A stretch of 53,653 bases of DNA, from the NCBI GenBank assembly GCA_019118905.1, contig DWYA01000026.1:1-53653 (forward strand), in the 5' to 3' direction. The DNA is from Ruthenibacterium avium. Its GTDB lineage: Bacteria; Bacillota; Clostridia; Oscillospirales; Ruminococcaceae. Position 1 is the first letter of the stretch, and every line of letters begins with the position of its first letter. This document shows, in pieces, positions 33,034 through 41,325 of the stretch. The translations under genes were made by a program, and so were the position numbers. The notes under the pieces were generated by a model. The model saw only the letters and a list, made by a program, of their open reading frames with translations, was not told the DNA's origin and ran no database searches.

Positions 33034-33768
33034 TTACATCTTTTTTTCGCATGATTTCGCCGCTTCTTCGCGCTTGAGCAAGGAAAGCTCGGCCTGCGTC
33101 AATTCTCGAAAGCCGCCTTCTCCCAAAGCTTTGTCCAGCACAACGCCGCCAATGGCTGTGCGGCGCAGCTCGTTCACTCCTGCGCCGTATACGCCAAACA
33201 TGCGTTTAATTTGATGATAAACGCCCTGCGTCAAAATGACGCGCGCAAAACAGGGACGCTCGCTGTCCATGTGCAGCTCGGCGGGCTTCATGGTTTCACC
33301 GTCCGCCAGCGTCACCCCTTGGGCAAACCCTTGCACCATTTCTTCGGTCACCGGCTTATCCAGCACCACCTCATAAGTTTTTTCGACATGCTTTTTCGGA
33401 GACAATAAATCATGAGCCAGTGCGCCGTCATCGGTCAGCAAAATAAAGCCTGTGCTCTGCTTGTCCAGCCGTCCCGCGGGAAACAGCGCTCTCCCGGGAT
33501 AATCCTTCGCAACCAAATCCACCACAGTACGTTCCTTTGCGTCTTTGGAAGCGCTCAGCACGCCTGCGGGCTTATCCAGCATCACATAAACAAACTCTTT
33601 CCAAGAAAGCACTCGGCCTTCCAGCATAACCTCGTCGGACGGGGAAAGTGCGGTGTCAGCCGCCTTGCACAAACTTCCGTTGATTTTCACCTTTCCCTGC
33701 CGCACCGCTGCTTTGGCGGTACTTCTGCTCAAGCCTGCGGCCTTTGCCAAATATTGATCCAATCTCAT
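33034..33768 (-). CDS. RsuA-family pseudouridine synthase
   Basis: The 244-residue protein has an N-terminal S4 RNA-binding domain (MRLDQYLAKAAGLSRSTAKAAVRQGKV) and a pseudouridine synthase core with the catalytic aspartate in GRLDKQSTG (about residue 100). The motif YHQIKRMFGVYG follows. RsuA acts on 16S rRNA U516 and RluB-type paralogues on 23S rRNA; the length fits RsuA. The ATG at 33768 has GAGGG 7 bp upstream. A terminator of the upstream DUF4830 gene stands only about 30 bp before it, so read-through or a hidden promoter must provide transcription. Confidence 0.92.
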   Translation of the reverse strand: MRLDQYLAKAAGLSRSTAKAAVRQGKVKINGSLCKAADTALSPSDEVMLEGRVLSWKEFVYVMLDKPAGVLSASKDAKERTVVDLVAKDYPGRALFPAGRLDKQSTGFILLTDDGALAHDLLSPKKHVEKTYEVVLDKPVTEEMVQGFAQGVTLADGETMKPAELHMDSERPCFARVILTQGVYHQIKRMFGVYGAGVNELRRTAIGGVVLDKALGEGGFRELTQAELSLLKREEAAKSCEKKM

Positions 33769-33796
33769 AATGTTCCCTCGTTTTTTCTCAACAACC

Positions 33797-33837
33797 AAAA
33801 AGCCGCACAACTCTTTCGGGTGAATTGTACGGCTTTT
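33797..33837 (-). terminator. Intrinsic terminator after the DUF4830 gene
   Basis: AAAAGCCG.ACAA and TTGT.CGGCTTTT pair with one C-A mismatch around a 15-nt loop; the minus strand continues with TTTTTGG. Confidence 0.75.
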
Positions 33838-33901
33838 GATATTGTAACATAAATCTTACGAAGAAAAAAGCTTTTTCATCCGTTTTTTGCAAAGAACCTG
33901 C

Positions 33902-34591
33902 TTACTCTGTCGGGACAGCGCCTGCCTGCACTGCCGTTTCCTGTGTCATCTCCACGGGATTTTCCGCATTGACGGGTTCGCTTGTTACCGGCTGATCCAC
34001 CGCTGTCTCCTGGGCTTGTGCCGCCGGGTCAACTGCTTGAGCCGCTGCCTGCTGCGCCGGGTCCGGCTGCGCGGCTGTTTCCTCTACGGGCTGTGTGGCT
34101 TGTGCCGACGCCTGTGCCTGCGGCGGCGTCATGGGAAGCACTTCACCGGAAGGACGCTGTAAGAAGTACGCTGCCTTGGCCTCCTCCTTGTACACCAGCA
34201 CAACAGCGAAGGTCTGTGTTGTTTCGTTGCTCTGCGCGGGAACGGAAACCACCCATTTATCTACGGTCTTGTTTTTGCACTTTGACAGGTCAAGGCCGCT
34301 TTGCTTAATCACATCGTGAAACGCTTTAAAGCTGTCATCCCATTTGCGCGGTACTTTGACCTGCGAAACTTCCGCCGTCGCCGGGTCCACTTCCACACCA
34401 TACCCCGCTAAAAAGGTTTGCAAGTCTTGTGCGCCGGTAATTTTTTGGCTCAGTCCCGGTGAAGCCGCTGTTTCCACTGCTTCCCCGCTCATGCTTTTCA
34501 GCCCCAGTACCCCGGCGGCAAGCGCCGCCACACACACCGCTGCGGCACCCAAGCGGCGCAGCGTCGTTTTGTTCATCGTCATTACAAACAT
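33902..34591 (-). CDS. DUF4830-containing membrane-anchored protein
   Basis: The 229-residue protein has an N-terminal membrane anchor (about residues 13-32), a globular part resembling DUF4830 (about residues 50-150, QDLQTFLAGYGVEVDPATAE to WVVSVPAQS), and a Gln/Ala/Pro-rich tail of about 80 residues. DUF4830 has no known role but occurs in spore-forming clostridia. The ATG at 34591 has GGAGGG 10 bp upstream. It is transcribed divergently from the threonine aldolase. The tail is similar in composition to that of other exported proteins in the window. Confidence 0.78.
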   Translation of the reverse strand: MFVMTMNKTTLRRLGAAAVCVAALAAGVLGLKSMSGEAVETAASPGLSQKITGAQDLQTFLAGYGVEVDPATAEVSQVKVPRKWDDSFKAFHDVIKQSGLDLSKCKNKTVDKWVVSVPAQSNETTQTFAVVLVYKEEAKAAYFLQRPSGEVLPMTPPQAQASAQATQPVEETAAQPDPAQQAAAQAVDPAAQAQETAVDQPVTSEPVNAENPVEMTQETAVQAGAVPTE

Positions 34592-34677
34592 CTGGACGAT
34601 CCCTCCTTTTTTGTTATATGTGTATGTTGTCCGGCGGGGCTTCATGCCTATGTTTTTTGTTTGCTTTACGTTTTTTA

Positions 34678-34706
34678 TTGCACGGCTGGGACAAACATTC
34701 TATAAT
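34678..34706 (+). promoter_or_regulatory. Sigma-A promoter of the threonine aldolase gene
   Basis: TTGCAC (34678-34683), a 17-bp spacer and TATAAT (34701-34706) lie 65 bp before the start codon. Confidence 0.8.
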
Positions 34707-34771
34707 AGAGATGTTTCAAAATTTTAAAAAGCTGGATGTTATTTTTCCATCGTGAGGAAGGAGCTGCTCGC

Positions 34772-35806
34772 ATGATTTATTTTAATTCTGACTATACGGA
34801 GGGTGCGCACGAAAGTATTTTAGAAGCTTTGACGCGCACCAATTTGGAGCAAACACCCGGATACGGCACAGACGATTACTGCCGCGCTGCCGCCCAGCGG
34901 ATTCGCACCCTTTGCGCAGACGATACTTTGGATGTGCATTTTCTCGTTGGCGGCACACAAACCAATGCAACCGTAATCAGCGCGGCTCTGCGCGGCCATC
35001 AGGGAGTCATCAGCGCTGATACCGGCCATATTCACGTCCATGAAACCGGCGCAGTGGAAGCAACCGGCCACAAAGTATTAGCAATACCGCATGAAAACGG
35101 AAAAATTACCGCGGCGCAGGTGGAACAAGTTTGGCGCACTCATCATGAGGATGACTCTGCGGAACACTGTGTCGAGCCGAAAATGGTCTACCTGTCCCAG
35201 CCGACCGAGTTCGGCACGTTATACAGCAAAGAGGAGCTGGAAGCAATTTCCGAAGTTTGCCGCCGCTGCGGAATGTATTTATTTGCAGACGGAGCCCGTC
35301 TTGGCTACGGCCTGGCCGCTGCCGACAGCACGTTGGATTTTCCCGCTATGGCACGCTTGTGTGATGTCTTTTATATCGGCGGCACAAAGATGGGCGCACT
35401 GTTTGGAGAAGCCGTTGTCATCCGCAATGCCGAGTTGAAGCCCTCGTTTCGTTATTACATTAAACGCCACGGCGGTATGCTGGCAAAAGGCCGTTTGCTG
35501 GGTCTTCAGTTTGACGCGCTGTTAAAAGATGATCTTTATCTGCGCATGGGCCGCCATGCCGACGAGCTTGCCGACCTGATTCGTGACGCTTTGCGTAAAA
35601 ATAATATTCCCCTTGTCATGGAAAACCGCACTAACCAAGTGTTTGCCATTTTAACCGAGGAACAGCTCCAAAAGCTTTCCGCCACATTTGTTCTCTCTGA
35701 ACAGGGAAACACGGCAGATGGCAAACATCTGGTGCGTCTATGTACCTCGTGGGCAACCAAAAAGGAAAACGTTGAAATGTTGGTCGAGCACTTGAACCAA
35801 CTCTGA
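34772..35806 (+). CDS. Low-specificity L-threonine aldolase
   Basis: The 344-residue PLP enzyme cleaves L-threonine or allo-threonine to glycine and acetaldehyde. The fold-type I beginning FNSDYTEGAHESILEALTRTN, the DGARLGYGLAA block near residue 178 and the PLP lysine in GGTKMGALFGEA (about residue 208) support the call. It could feed glycine and one-carbon metabolism. The ATG at 34772 has AAGGAG 8 bp upstream. It is monocistronic, bounded by its own promoter and a strong terminator. Confidence 0.92.
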   Translation: MIYFNSDYTEGAHESILEALTRTNLEQTPGYGTDDYCRAAAQRIRTLCADDTLDVHFLVGGTQTNATVISAALRGHQGVISADTGHIHVHETGAVEATGHKVLAIPHENGKITAAQVEQVWRTHHEDDSAEHCVEPKMVYLSQPTEFGTLYSKEELEAISEVCRRCGMYLFADGARLGYGLAAADSTLDFPAMARLCDVFYIGGTKMGALFGEAVVIRNAELKPSFRYYIKRHGGMLAKGRLLGLQFDALLKDDLYLRMGRHADELADLIRDALRKNNIPLVMENRTNQVFAILTEEQLQKLSATFVLSEQGNTADGKHLVRLCTSWATKKENVEMLVEHLNQL

Positions 35807-35843
35807 TATTTACGTCATATCCCGAATTGTTATCGGTGCAAAA

Positions 35844-35885
35844 AACAATCCCCCTTGGCAGATTCATCTGCCAAGGGGGATTGTT
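35844..35885. terminator. Bidirectional terminator between threonine aldolase and the TPM-domain gene
   Basis: A perfect 18-bp stem (AACAATCCCCCTTGGCAG and complement) with a 6-nt loop separates the convergent genes, with A/T-rich flanks on both sides. Confidence 0.88.
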
Positions 35886-35909
35886 CTATTTTCTTGAGAT
35901 TGATTTTTG

Positions 35910-36746
35910 TCAATGGCCCCGTCCGGCGCCGCCGCCGCGGCTGCTGCCGCCGCCACCGCCGAAACTTCCTCCGCCGAAGCCGTCGCTTCCGCCAAAGCCG
36001 CCGCCAAAGCCGCCGCCAAAACCACCGCCCAACGGCGGACGACGATACCTTGAACGCCCGAGCGAAGAACCCAGCATCATTCCCATCCAAAAATCGTCAC
36101 CGCGCCCACGGCCGCGAAAGCCTCTGCCGCCACCGCCGCCTTTTGTGGTAAAAATTGTAACAATGACAAACAGAGCCAGCAAAGCGCCAAACACCAGCAT
36201 CACAACGTTCTCTAAGTCCACTCTCGAGGAGGTACTGTCCTTTGCGCCGTACAAATTCTCAATTTCCGCAGCAAGGCTATCGAAGGTCTTTTTCACACCC
36301 GCATCGTAATCACCCGCGGCAAAGTCCGGCTCTAAGTCCTCTTGCAAAATTCGGCTCAGTGTCGGGGTCGTCAGCGTATCTTCCAAACCGCTGCCCTGCA
36401 AGCATTGGTAATCCTGTCCGGCAATGTCCAGCACCAGCAAAACGCCGTTATTGTTCTGTTTGGAGCCAATTCCCCATGCGTTAAACAGCTGATAGGTATA
36501 CTCCTCCAGGCTGAGACCCTCAGTATCGTTTAAAGTAACCACCACCACTTGCGCTCCGCTGGCGTTTTCCAAACGAATGTTCTGGGTGATGATGTGGTCT
36601 TTTGTTTCCTGCGTTAGCACGCCGGCGTAGTCGTTCACATAATAGTCTTTTGTAGACTTCAACGTCACCGCAAATACTTGCACGCAGCACAAACAAAGAC
36701 ACATACAAAGCGTCAGCAGCCCGGAAATCTTTTTGATTGCCTTCAT
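35910..36746 (-). CDS. TPM-domain (YgcG-like) membrane protein with glycine-rich tail
   Basis: The 278-residue protein has a signal peptide (residues 1-26), a TPM domain (about residues 33-165, YYVNDYAGVLTQETKDHI, GVLLVLDI), a membrane helix (about 182-200) and a C-terminal tail dominated by Gly, Ser and Arg (GGGFGGGFGGGFGG). This is the YgcG layout usually found next to LemA. Its start overlaps the end of the LemA-like gene (ATGA). It is the last gene of the six-gene operon starting at 40353. The family's biochemical role is unclear; a membrane or photosystem-repair-like function is only inferred. Confidence 0.88.
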   Translation of the reverse strand: MKAIKKISGLLTLCMCLCLCCVQVFAVTLKSTKDYYVNDYAGVLTQETKDHIITQNIRLENASGAQVVVVTLNDTEGLSLEEYTYQLFNAWGIGSKQNNNGVLLVLDIAGQDYQCLQGSGLEDTLTTPTLSRILQEDLEPDFAAGDYDAGVKKTFDSLAAEIENLYGAKDSTSSRVDLENVVMLVFGALLALFVIVTIFTTKGGGGGRGFRGRGRGDDFWMGMMLGSSLGRSRYRRPPLGGGFGGGFGGGFGGSDGFGGGSFGGGGGSSRGGGAGRGH

Positions 36747-37273
36747 TGCATTTCCTCCAAGGGTTCTTGAATGAATAAACGCCCCGGAAAATCTGCCGCC
36801 GCACTTTGCACCTGCTGTACCAGCGCGTTATACTCTGGAATACTGTGCGACAAAATCGACGTGCGGCTGGTAAATTCCGACCACGCCATCTGCGCCGCAC
36901 TGCCTTTTGCATCCCGTTCACTTTCCGGCAGCGATTGATACAAAAGCTCCACCGCCAGCTTCATCGCATTGCCCGCGCGGTATTTTTCGGCAGGAGTTTG
37001 AGCTGCACAGCTTTGCTCAATACCGGTTTTAGCCTGTGCAATCAAAGCGGCGTCACCGCCGCTGCTTTCCGCCAAAGTCACAATGGTTTGAGCCGCTGTC
37101 TCCCGCGCAGTGAAATCCGACGCCATCGACTGTTCATAATACGCAGTGGGCTTTGCCGCCAGCATGGACGCTTTCACCCCACCGATGCCGAACACCCCCG
37201 CACATAACGCAGCGGCCAGTGCCGCACCGCCCAGCGCAAAGTTCTCTGTCCAGCGCTTTTTTTCGTTGTTCAT
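36743..37273 (-). CDS. LemA-like membrane-anchored protein (divergent)
   Basis: The 176-residue protein has an N-terminal membrane helix (about residues 12-34) and a helical body ending in YNALVQQVQSAAADFPGRLF, which matches the C-terminal YN...FPG signature of LemA. The usual core motif VDVQLKRRxDLIPNLV is not present, so this is a divergent or degenerate relative. The start overlaps the telA stop and its stop overlaps the TPM start, so translation of all three is coupled. LemA and YgcG pairs are common in bacteria. Confidence 0.68.
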   Translation of the reverse strand: MNNEKKRWTENFALGGAALAAALCAGVFGIGGVKASMLAAKPTAYYEQSMASDFTARETAAQTIVTLAESSGGDAALIAQAKTGIEQSCAAQTPAEKYRAGNAMKLAVELLYQSLPESERDAKGSAAQMAWSEFTSRTSILSHSIPEYNALVQQVQSAAADFPGRLFIQEPLEEMQ

Positions 37274-38403
37274 CGCGCAACCTCTAGCAGTTTTGCCTTC
37301 AATTCACCTTCAATGCGGCCCAGCTCTGCCTCAGCTTCGGCACGCTTCTGACGGCCATCTTTCTGAATCTGTACCACTTCATCCAGTGTCTCAATCAAGC
37401 TGCGGTTCGTCTGCTGCAAGGTTTCAATATCGACAATACCGCGCTCGGATTCTTTCGCCGCTTCAATAGTGCCCTGCTTCAAGGCTGCGGCATTCTTTTT
37501 CAGCAGCTCATTTGTCATGTCTGTCACGGCGCGCTGTGCCTCAATGGCTTGCTGTGAATGTGCCAAACCCAGCGCCAATACCATTTGACTTTTCCAAAGC
37601 GGAATGGTATTTACAATCGAGGTTTGAATTTTTTCCGCCATCATCGTGTTGTTAGACTGAATCAAGCGAATCTGCGGCGCCATCTGCACAGAAATATTGC
37701 GCGTGAGCTGCAAATCGTACAGTTTTTTCTCAAAGCGGTTGCACATATCGTCCAAGTCCTTGGCCGCCTGTGCATCTTCAGGCAGTCCGCTTTGCTGCGC
37801 TTTCGCCATCAGCGCGGGCAGCTCCCCGGCGCGAACCTGCTCCAGCTTTTTCTTACCTGCCAAAATATACATGGAAAGCTCTTTAAAATAAGTGAGGTTC
37901 ATCTCATACATTTTGTCGAGCATGGCGATGTCCTTCAGCAGCTGCACCTGATGGTCTTGCAGCATTCCGCTGATGCGCTCCACGTTTGTTTCCGCTTTGG
38001 CATATTTCGTTTTCATTTCTTCCAGCTGGTTCGACGCTTTTTTGAAAAAGCCGAAAATCCCCTTGGGTTCCTCCGCTGCTGCGTCAAAGCCTTTCAGCTC
38101 GGTCACAAGACCGGTCACCATATCTCCGATTTCGCCAAGGTCTTTGGTGCGAATGTTTTCCAGTGTTGCGCTGGAAAAATCGGCCACTTTCTTTTGGCTG
38201 CCCGCACCGTACTGCAAAATTTGGGTAGAATTGGTCAGGTCGATTTTCTGTGCAAAATCGTCCACCATTTTCAGTTCCTGCGGGCTGAGGCTTTGCTCGG
38301 CCTCATCGGGCTTCGGAATGGGCTTTTCCTCCACCTTCGGTTCCAAAGTCAATGTGGGGGCAGGTGCTGTCTCAAGGGTCAATTCAGGCATCATATCGTT
38401 CAT
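37270..38403 (-). CDS. telA: TelA-family toxic anion resistance protein
   Basis: The 377-residue soluble helical protein matches the TelA/KlaA family, linked to tellurite, cell-envelope and lantibiotic resistance. Diagnostic blocks are PQIRLIQSNNTMMAEKIQTSIVNTIPLWKSQMVLALGL (about residues 245-282) and DNTRxx-like QQTNRSLIETLDEVV near the C-terminus. A Pro/Glu-rich N-terminal 40 residues precede the domain. It lies 36 bp behind the xpaC-like gene and overlaps the LemA-like gene by 4 bp. In Firmicutes the TelA-XpaC pair is conserved. The GGAAGG ribosome site lies about 9 bp upstream. Confidence 0.92.
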   Translation of the reverse strand: MNDMMPELTLETAPAPTLTLEPKVEEKPIPKPDEAEQSLSPQELKMVDDFAQKIDLTNSTQILQYGAGSQKKVADFSSATLENIRTKDLGEIGDMVTGLVTELKGFDAAAEEPKGIFGFFKKASNQLEEMKTKYAKAETNVERISGMLQDHQVQLLKDIAMLDKMYEMNLTYFKELSMYILAGKKKLEQVRAGELPALMAKAQQSGLPEDAQAAKDLDDMCNRFEKKLYDLQLTRNISVQMAPQIRLIQSNNTMMAEKIQTSIVNTIPLWKSQMVLALGLAHSQQAIEAQRAVTDMTNELLKKNAAALKQGTIEAAKESERGIVDIETLQQTNRSLIETLDEVVQIQKDGRQKRAEAEAELGRIEGELKAKLLEVAR

Positions 38404-38438
38404 TTTGGTTCCTTCCTTTCCATACCTTTGTTTGATGG

Positions 38439-39119
38439 TTACAGTTCCAGCTGCGGGCCTTTCGGCTGCTCATCCTGTCCGGCACCGTCCGCTACATGCA
38501 GCCCATCGCCCTTCGCCATCGCTTCCAATACATCCAAATCGGTAGAAACATCCAAGGCCACACCGGCAAACAATGCATCCAGCTGCGCCTCAAACGCCTG
38601 TGCAATAATGGTTGCGTTTTGCTTTACTTCCTGTGCCACACTCTTGGCGTGTTCCCCGCTGGCGCCGGAACTGGTCATCTGGGCATATTGCGTCAACACT
38701 TTTACGCTGGTGGGCAAATAATATGCCGCAAACTTGCGCACACTGCGCCCTTTTTCCGGCGCTTGTGCGACCTGCTGCAAAATTGCATTGCCCGCAGTCT
38801 CCATCCGTCGAATATCCGCTTGCAGACCTTCGTCGGCAATGCGTTCTCCAAGCGCGTGAAGCGCCTGCAAGTCGCGCTGCGCCCGCGCCAGCATCTCGTC
38901 CAGCTCTTTTTGCCCTGTTTCATAAACGGTTGGCACTAACACCACGCGCGGCTTGACCAGCTTTGCCGTCAGCACTCCGGCCACAGCCGCCCCAGCCAGC
39001 GCCGCCGCCAAGGCCCACAAACGATATACGGGCAAAACGGCGCATAAAATTAAAAACGCCGCAGCCGCCGCGTACAGCGGCCACGCAGAAGGAATCTTTT
39101 TTTCCGTCATTCCCTGCAT
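38439..39119 (-). CDS. XpaC-family (5-bromo-4-chloroindolyl phosphate hydrolysis) protein
   Basis: The 226-residue protein has two N-terminal membrane helices (about residues 13-52) and a helical body with YYLPTSVKVLTQYAQM (about residues 128-143), the hallmark of the XpaC family that always accompanies TelA. The name stems from a Bacillus indicator-dye phenotype; the true role is unknown. The ATG at 39119 has GGAGGG 8 bp upstream, better than two neighbouring ATGs. It follows the DUF308 gene by 36 bp. Confidence 0.85.
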   Translation of the reverse strand: MQGMTEKKIPSAWPLYAAAAAFLILCAVLPVYRLWALAAALAGAAVAGVLTAKLVKPRVVLVPTVYETGQKELDEMLARAQRDLQALHALGERIADEGLQADIRRMETAGNAILQQVAQAPEKGRSVRKFAAYYLPTSVKVLTQYAQMTSSGASGEHAKSVAQEVKQNATIIAQAFEAQLDALFAGVALDVSTDLDVLEAMAKGDGLHVADGAGQDEQPKGPQLEL

Positions 39120-39155
39120 GCTTCTTCCCTCCATCTGCTTTTCACAGTATGTGCG

Positions 39156-39743
39156 TTACGAATCGTTTCCATCCCCATCGTCAAAAAAAGAATCCGGGTT
39201 TTGGAAGGTTTTGCTGACAAATACGGCACTGACAACCACGGATGCGCCGGCAAACATCAACGCAATGCCCAAAAGAAATAATCCGGCAGAAATCCCCTTG
39301 GCAGGGTGAAACGCCAAAAGAAAGGCAAACAAAAGCTTCACCACAGCATCGCCCAAAGTAGGCAGCCAGCGGCTGTGCGCCGCCCAAAGGCGAAACGCAC
39401 GGTAAAGGCGAATGGCCCCCGCCGCTGCAAGGCACAGCGCCACCAGCATGACAGCGAACACCAGCGACACACGCCTGTTCAGCAAAAGCGCTGCTCCTAC
39501 CACGGTGTTCAGCACGCCCTGCCATGCAAAATGCGCCGGATCACGTTCAGAACGCTTGAGCGTCCACGCCATCAGCACCTCGACAATGCCCAGCGCCAGA
39601 AAACAGCTGCCCGCCACAGGCGGAAACAACGCGGTGAGCGCATACGGACGCAGCACACACATCAAGCCCAAAAGCAGCATCGCAACACCGGCGAGCACCG
39701 TCAATCCCTGCGTACCGCGAAAAAGCTTCATTGTCTTTTGCAT
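39156..39743 (-). CDS. DUF308 (HdeD-like) membrane protein
   Basis: The 195-residue protein has six hydrophobic helices, each with GxxxLLGL-like patterns (VLAGVAMLLLGLMCVLRP, FLLGIALMFAGASVVV), matching DUF308/HdeD. HdeD in Escherichia coli is acid-stress related, but no function is shown for Gram-positive members. The C-terminus is acidic (FFDDGDGNDS). It is the second gene of the lipoprotein-to-TPM operon. Confidence 0.8.
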   Translation of the reverse strand: MQKTMKLFRGTQGLTVLAGVAMLLLGLMCVLRPYALTALFPPVAGSCFLALGIVEVLMAWTLKRSERDPAHFAWQGVLNTVVGAALLLNRRVSLVFAVMLVALCLAAAGAIRLYRAFRLWAAHSRWLPTLGDAVVKLLFAFLLAFHPAKGISAGLFLLGIALMFAGASVVVSAVFVSKTFQNPDSFFDDGDGNDS

Positions 39744-39774
39744 CCCTTTCTATTGCTCAGCCCTTGCGGTATGC

Positions 39775-40353
39775 TTACGCCTGCTCGGTCGAGCCCGATG
39801 CAGCGGCATCATCTTCATTATTTTCGGCGGTAATGCCGGTAATGACAAACGAACCCGTCATTTTGTAGCGGGGCACGTCGTTGTAAGTGATGCCGATGCG
39901 GTATTCCGCCGCCGGGTCAAGATTTTCAAACGTGTAAGTGTATGGGGTACCGTCAAGTGTAAAGTGAATGGTTTCAATATAGGTGGTAGTTCCTTCGCCC
40001 TTTTTCCACAGATTGATATAGGCGTCGGTATACTTGGTTCCCTCTTGGCTGCTCTCACCGCTGATGGTAATGGTTACGCTGCCGTTTTGCTTAAAATATT
40101 TTGTCTGCTGGGAATTGATGGTTTTAAACACACCCGACATCTGCCCGCCGGAAAAATCCGTCAGCATGGTAGCGTCGGTATCCGGCATTGCCAATCCTTC
40201 CGGCAAAGTGATGCTTCCGCCCTGTGCAGCCATTTTTTTGTCAATTGCTTCTTCCTCTGCGGCGCTGTCCTCACCGCTGCATGCCGCCATACTCAGCACC
40301 ATCACTGCTGCCATAGCTACTGCTGCCAATTTCTTCGCAAATTGAAAAAACAT
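39775..40353 (-). CDS. Secreted lipoprotein, unknown, heading the TelA operon
   Basis: The 192-residue protein has a lipoprotein signal peptide with lipobox MAAC (about residue 25). The mature part (residues 45-180) is rich in beta-strand patterns (NGSVTITISGESSQ, YIETIHFTLDGTPYTYTF) and could be an Ig-like or fibronectin-like fold, but I recognise no family. The ATG at 40353 has AAGGAG about 10 bp upstream. It is the first gene behind a good promoter and therefore a candidate outside sensor for the operon. Confidence 0.75.
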   Translation of the reverse strand: MFFQFAKKLAAVAMAAVMVLSMAACSGEDSAAEEEAIDKKMAAQGGSITLPEGLAMPDTDATMLTDFSGGQMSGVFKTINSQQTKYFKQNGSVTITISGESSQEGTKYTDAYINLWKKGEGTTTYIETIHFTLDGTPYTYTFENLDPAAEYRIGITYNDVPRYKMTGSFVITGITAENNEDDAAASGSTEQA

Positions 40354-40452
40354 AAAAAAATTTCTCCTTCGGTTTTGACTTTTTCTAAAAAAATCGTTAC
40401 AATAAGACAATGATATTGCTCACTGCTTAAAAACGTCTTTAAAACACCCCTA

Positions 40453-40481
40453 AGTATAGCATACCCGCGGGGAGTTGTCAC
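40453..40481 (-). promoter_or_regulatory. Promoter of the lipoprotein-DUF308-XpaC-TelA-LemA-TPM operon
   Basis: GTGACA (40476-40481), a 17-bp spacer ending in TGC, and TATACT (40453-40458) combine a near-consensus -35 with an extended -10 on the minus strand. It lies 100 bp before the first gene. Confidence 0.8.
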
Positions 40482-40588
40482 GGTTTTATTACAGTGTGTG
40501 TTTAAATTCTCAAAAAGTTCACCTTTTCGGCGGTATGTTACCCGCCGTGCAAAAAACATCAACCATCTATAAGGAGTGTTACCGGTTC

Positions 40589-41245
40589 ATGGACCCATTT
40601 GATATTGTGCGCTTTGTTTCCCACGGCTCAATCTGCCTGTCTCATGACGATGTCGTCATTTATATTGACCCCTATCGTTTAGAGGATGACGATCACGACG
40701 CGGATCTCATCATTCTTACGCACAGCCATCCCGACCATTATTCCCCCGCCAACATTGCTCGTGTGCTGCAAAAGGACACGTGCTTTGTCACCACTCCTGA
40801 GGTGGCGCGGCTGTTGGTTCGTGATTTTGAAATTGACCCGGATTATCTCACAGAGATGATGCCCGGCTCTCCTACCGTCGCGTTGGAATGCGGAGCTACC
40901 ATGCGCGCCGTTGTGGCCGAAAACAAAAACCACCCCGAAGGCTTTGGCTTTGGCATTCTGTTGTCCTTTGCGGGTGTGCGCTGGTACATTTCGGGAGATA
41001 CCGACATTTTGGATGAGGACGTTCGGTGCGACGTTTTGTTTGTGTGCTGTGACGGTGTTTGGAATATGCCCAACCCGGTAGAAACGGCTTTGCAGCAAAT
41101 CTTGGCGATGGAGCGCCGCCCCAAGCTGGTGATTCCCTACCACTACGGCGCCCCCGAAAATCCCGGCACCGAAGAAAACGGCAAAGCGCTGTGCGCCGCG
41201 CTGGAAGAACATGGAATTGAATCGCGCGAGTTGATTCGTTTTTAA
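40589..41245 (+). CDS. MBL-fold metal-dependent hydrolase (UlaG-like)
   Basis: The 218-residue protein has the metal-binding motif LTHSHPDHYSP (HxHxDH, about residues 42-52), a later GDTD (about residue 136) and HYG near the C-terminus, so two metal sites are complete. The short YIDPYRL start resembles the UlaG/L-ascorbate-6-phosphate lactonase-like group, whose members are often of unknown substrate. The ATG at 40589 has AAGGAG 12 bp upstream, a little far. It is divergent from the TelA operon and ends in a strong terminator. Confidence 0.87.
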   Translation: MDPFDIVRFVSHGSICLSHDDVVIYIDPYRLEDDDHDADLIILTHSHPDHYSPANIARVLQKDTCFVTTPEVARLLVRDFEIDPDYLTEMMPGSPTVALECGATMRAVVAENKNHPEGFGFGILLSFAGVRWYISGDTDILDEDVRCDVLFVCCDGVWNMPNPVETALQQILAMERRPKLVIPYHYGAPENPGTEENGKALCAALEEHGIESRELIRF

Positions 41246-41270
41246 TTTGATTCATCACTGCGATATAAAG

Positions 41271-41310
41271 AGAGGCTTGCCCAACGGAAATTCCCGTTGG
41301 GCAAGCCTCT
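41271..41310. terminator. Bidirectional terminator between the MBL gene and the GHL10 gene
   Basis: AGAGGCTTGCCCAACGG and its complement form a 17-bp stem with a 6-nt loop, followed by TTTTC on the plus strand and CTTTA on the minus strand. Confidence 0.85.
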
Positions 41311-41325
41311 TTTCTCATCTCTGCT

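Noticed and set aside
31816..33054. 412-codon plus-strand frame opposite the CdaR-like regulator
   Set aside because: It mirrors the regulator gene and extends only by chance into the AT-rich gap; no ribosome site or family motif.
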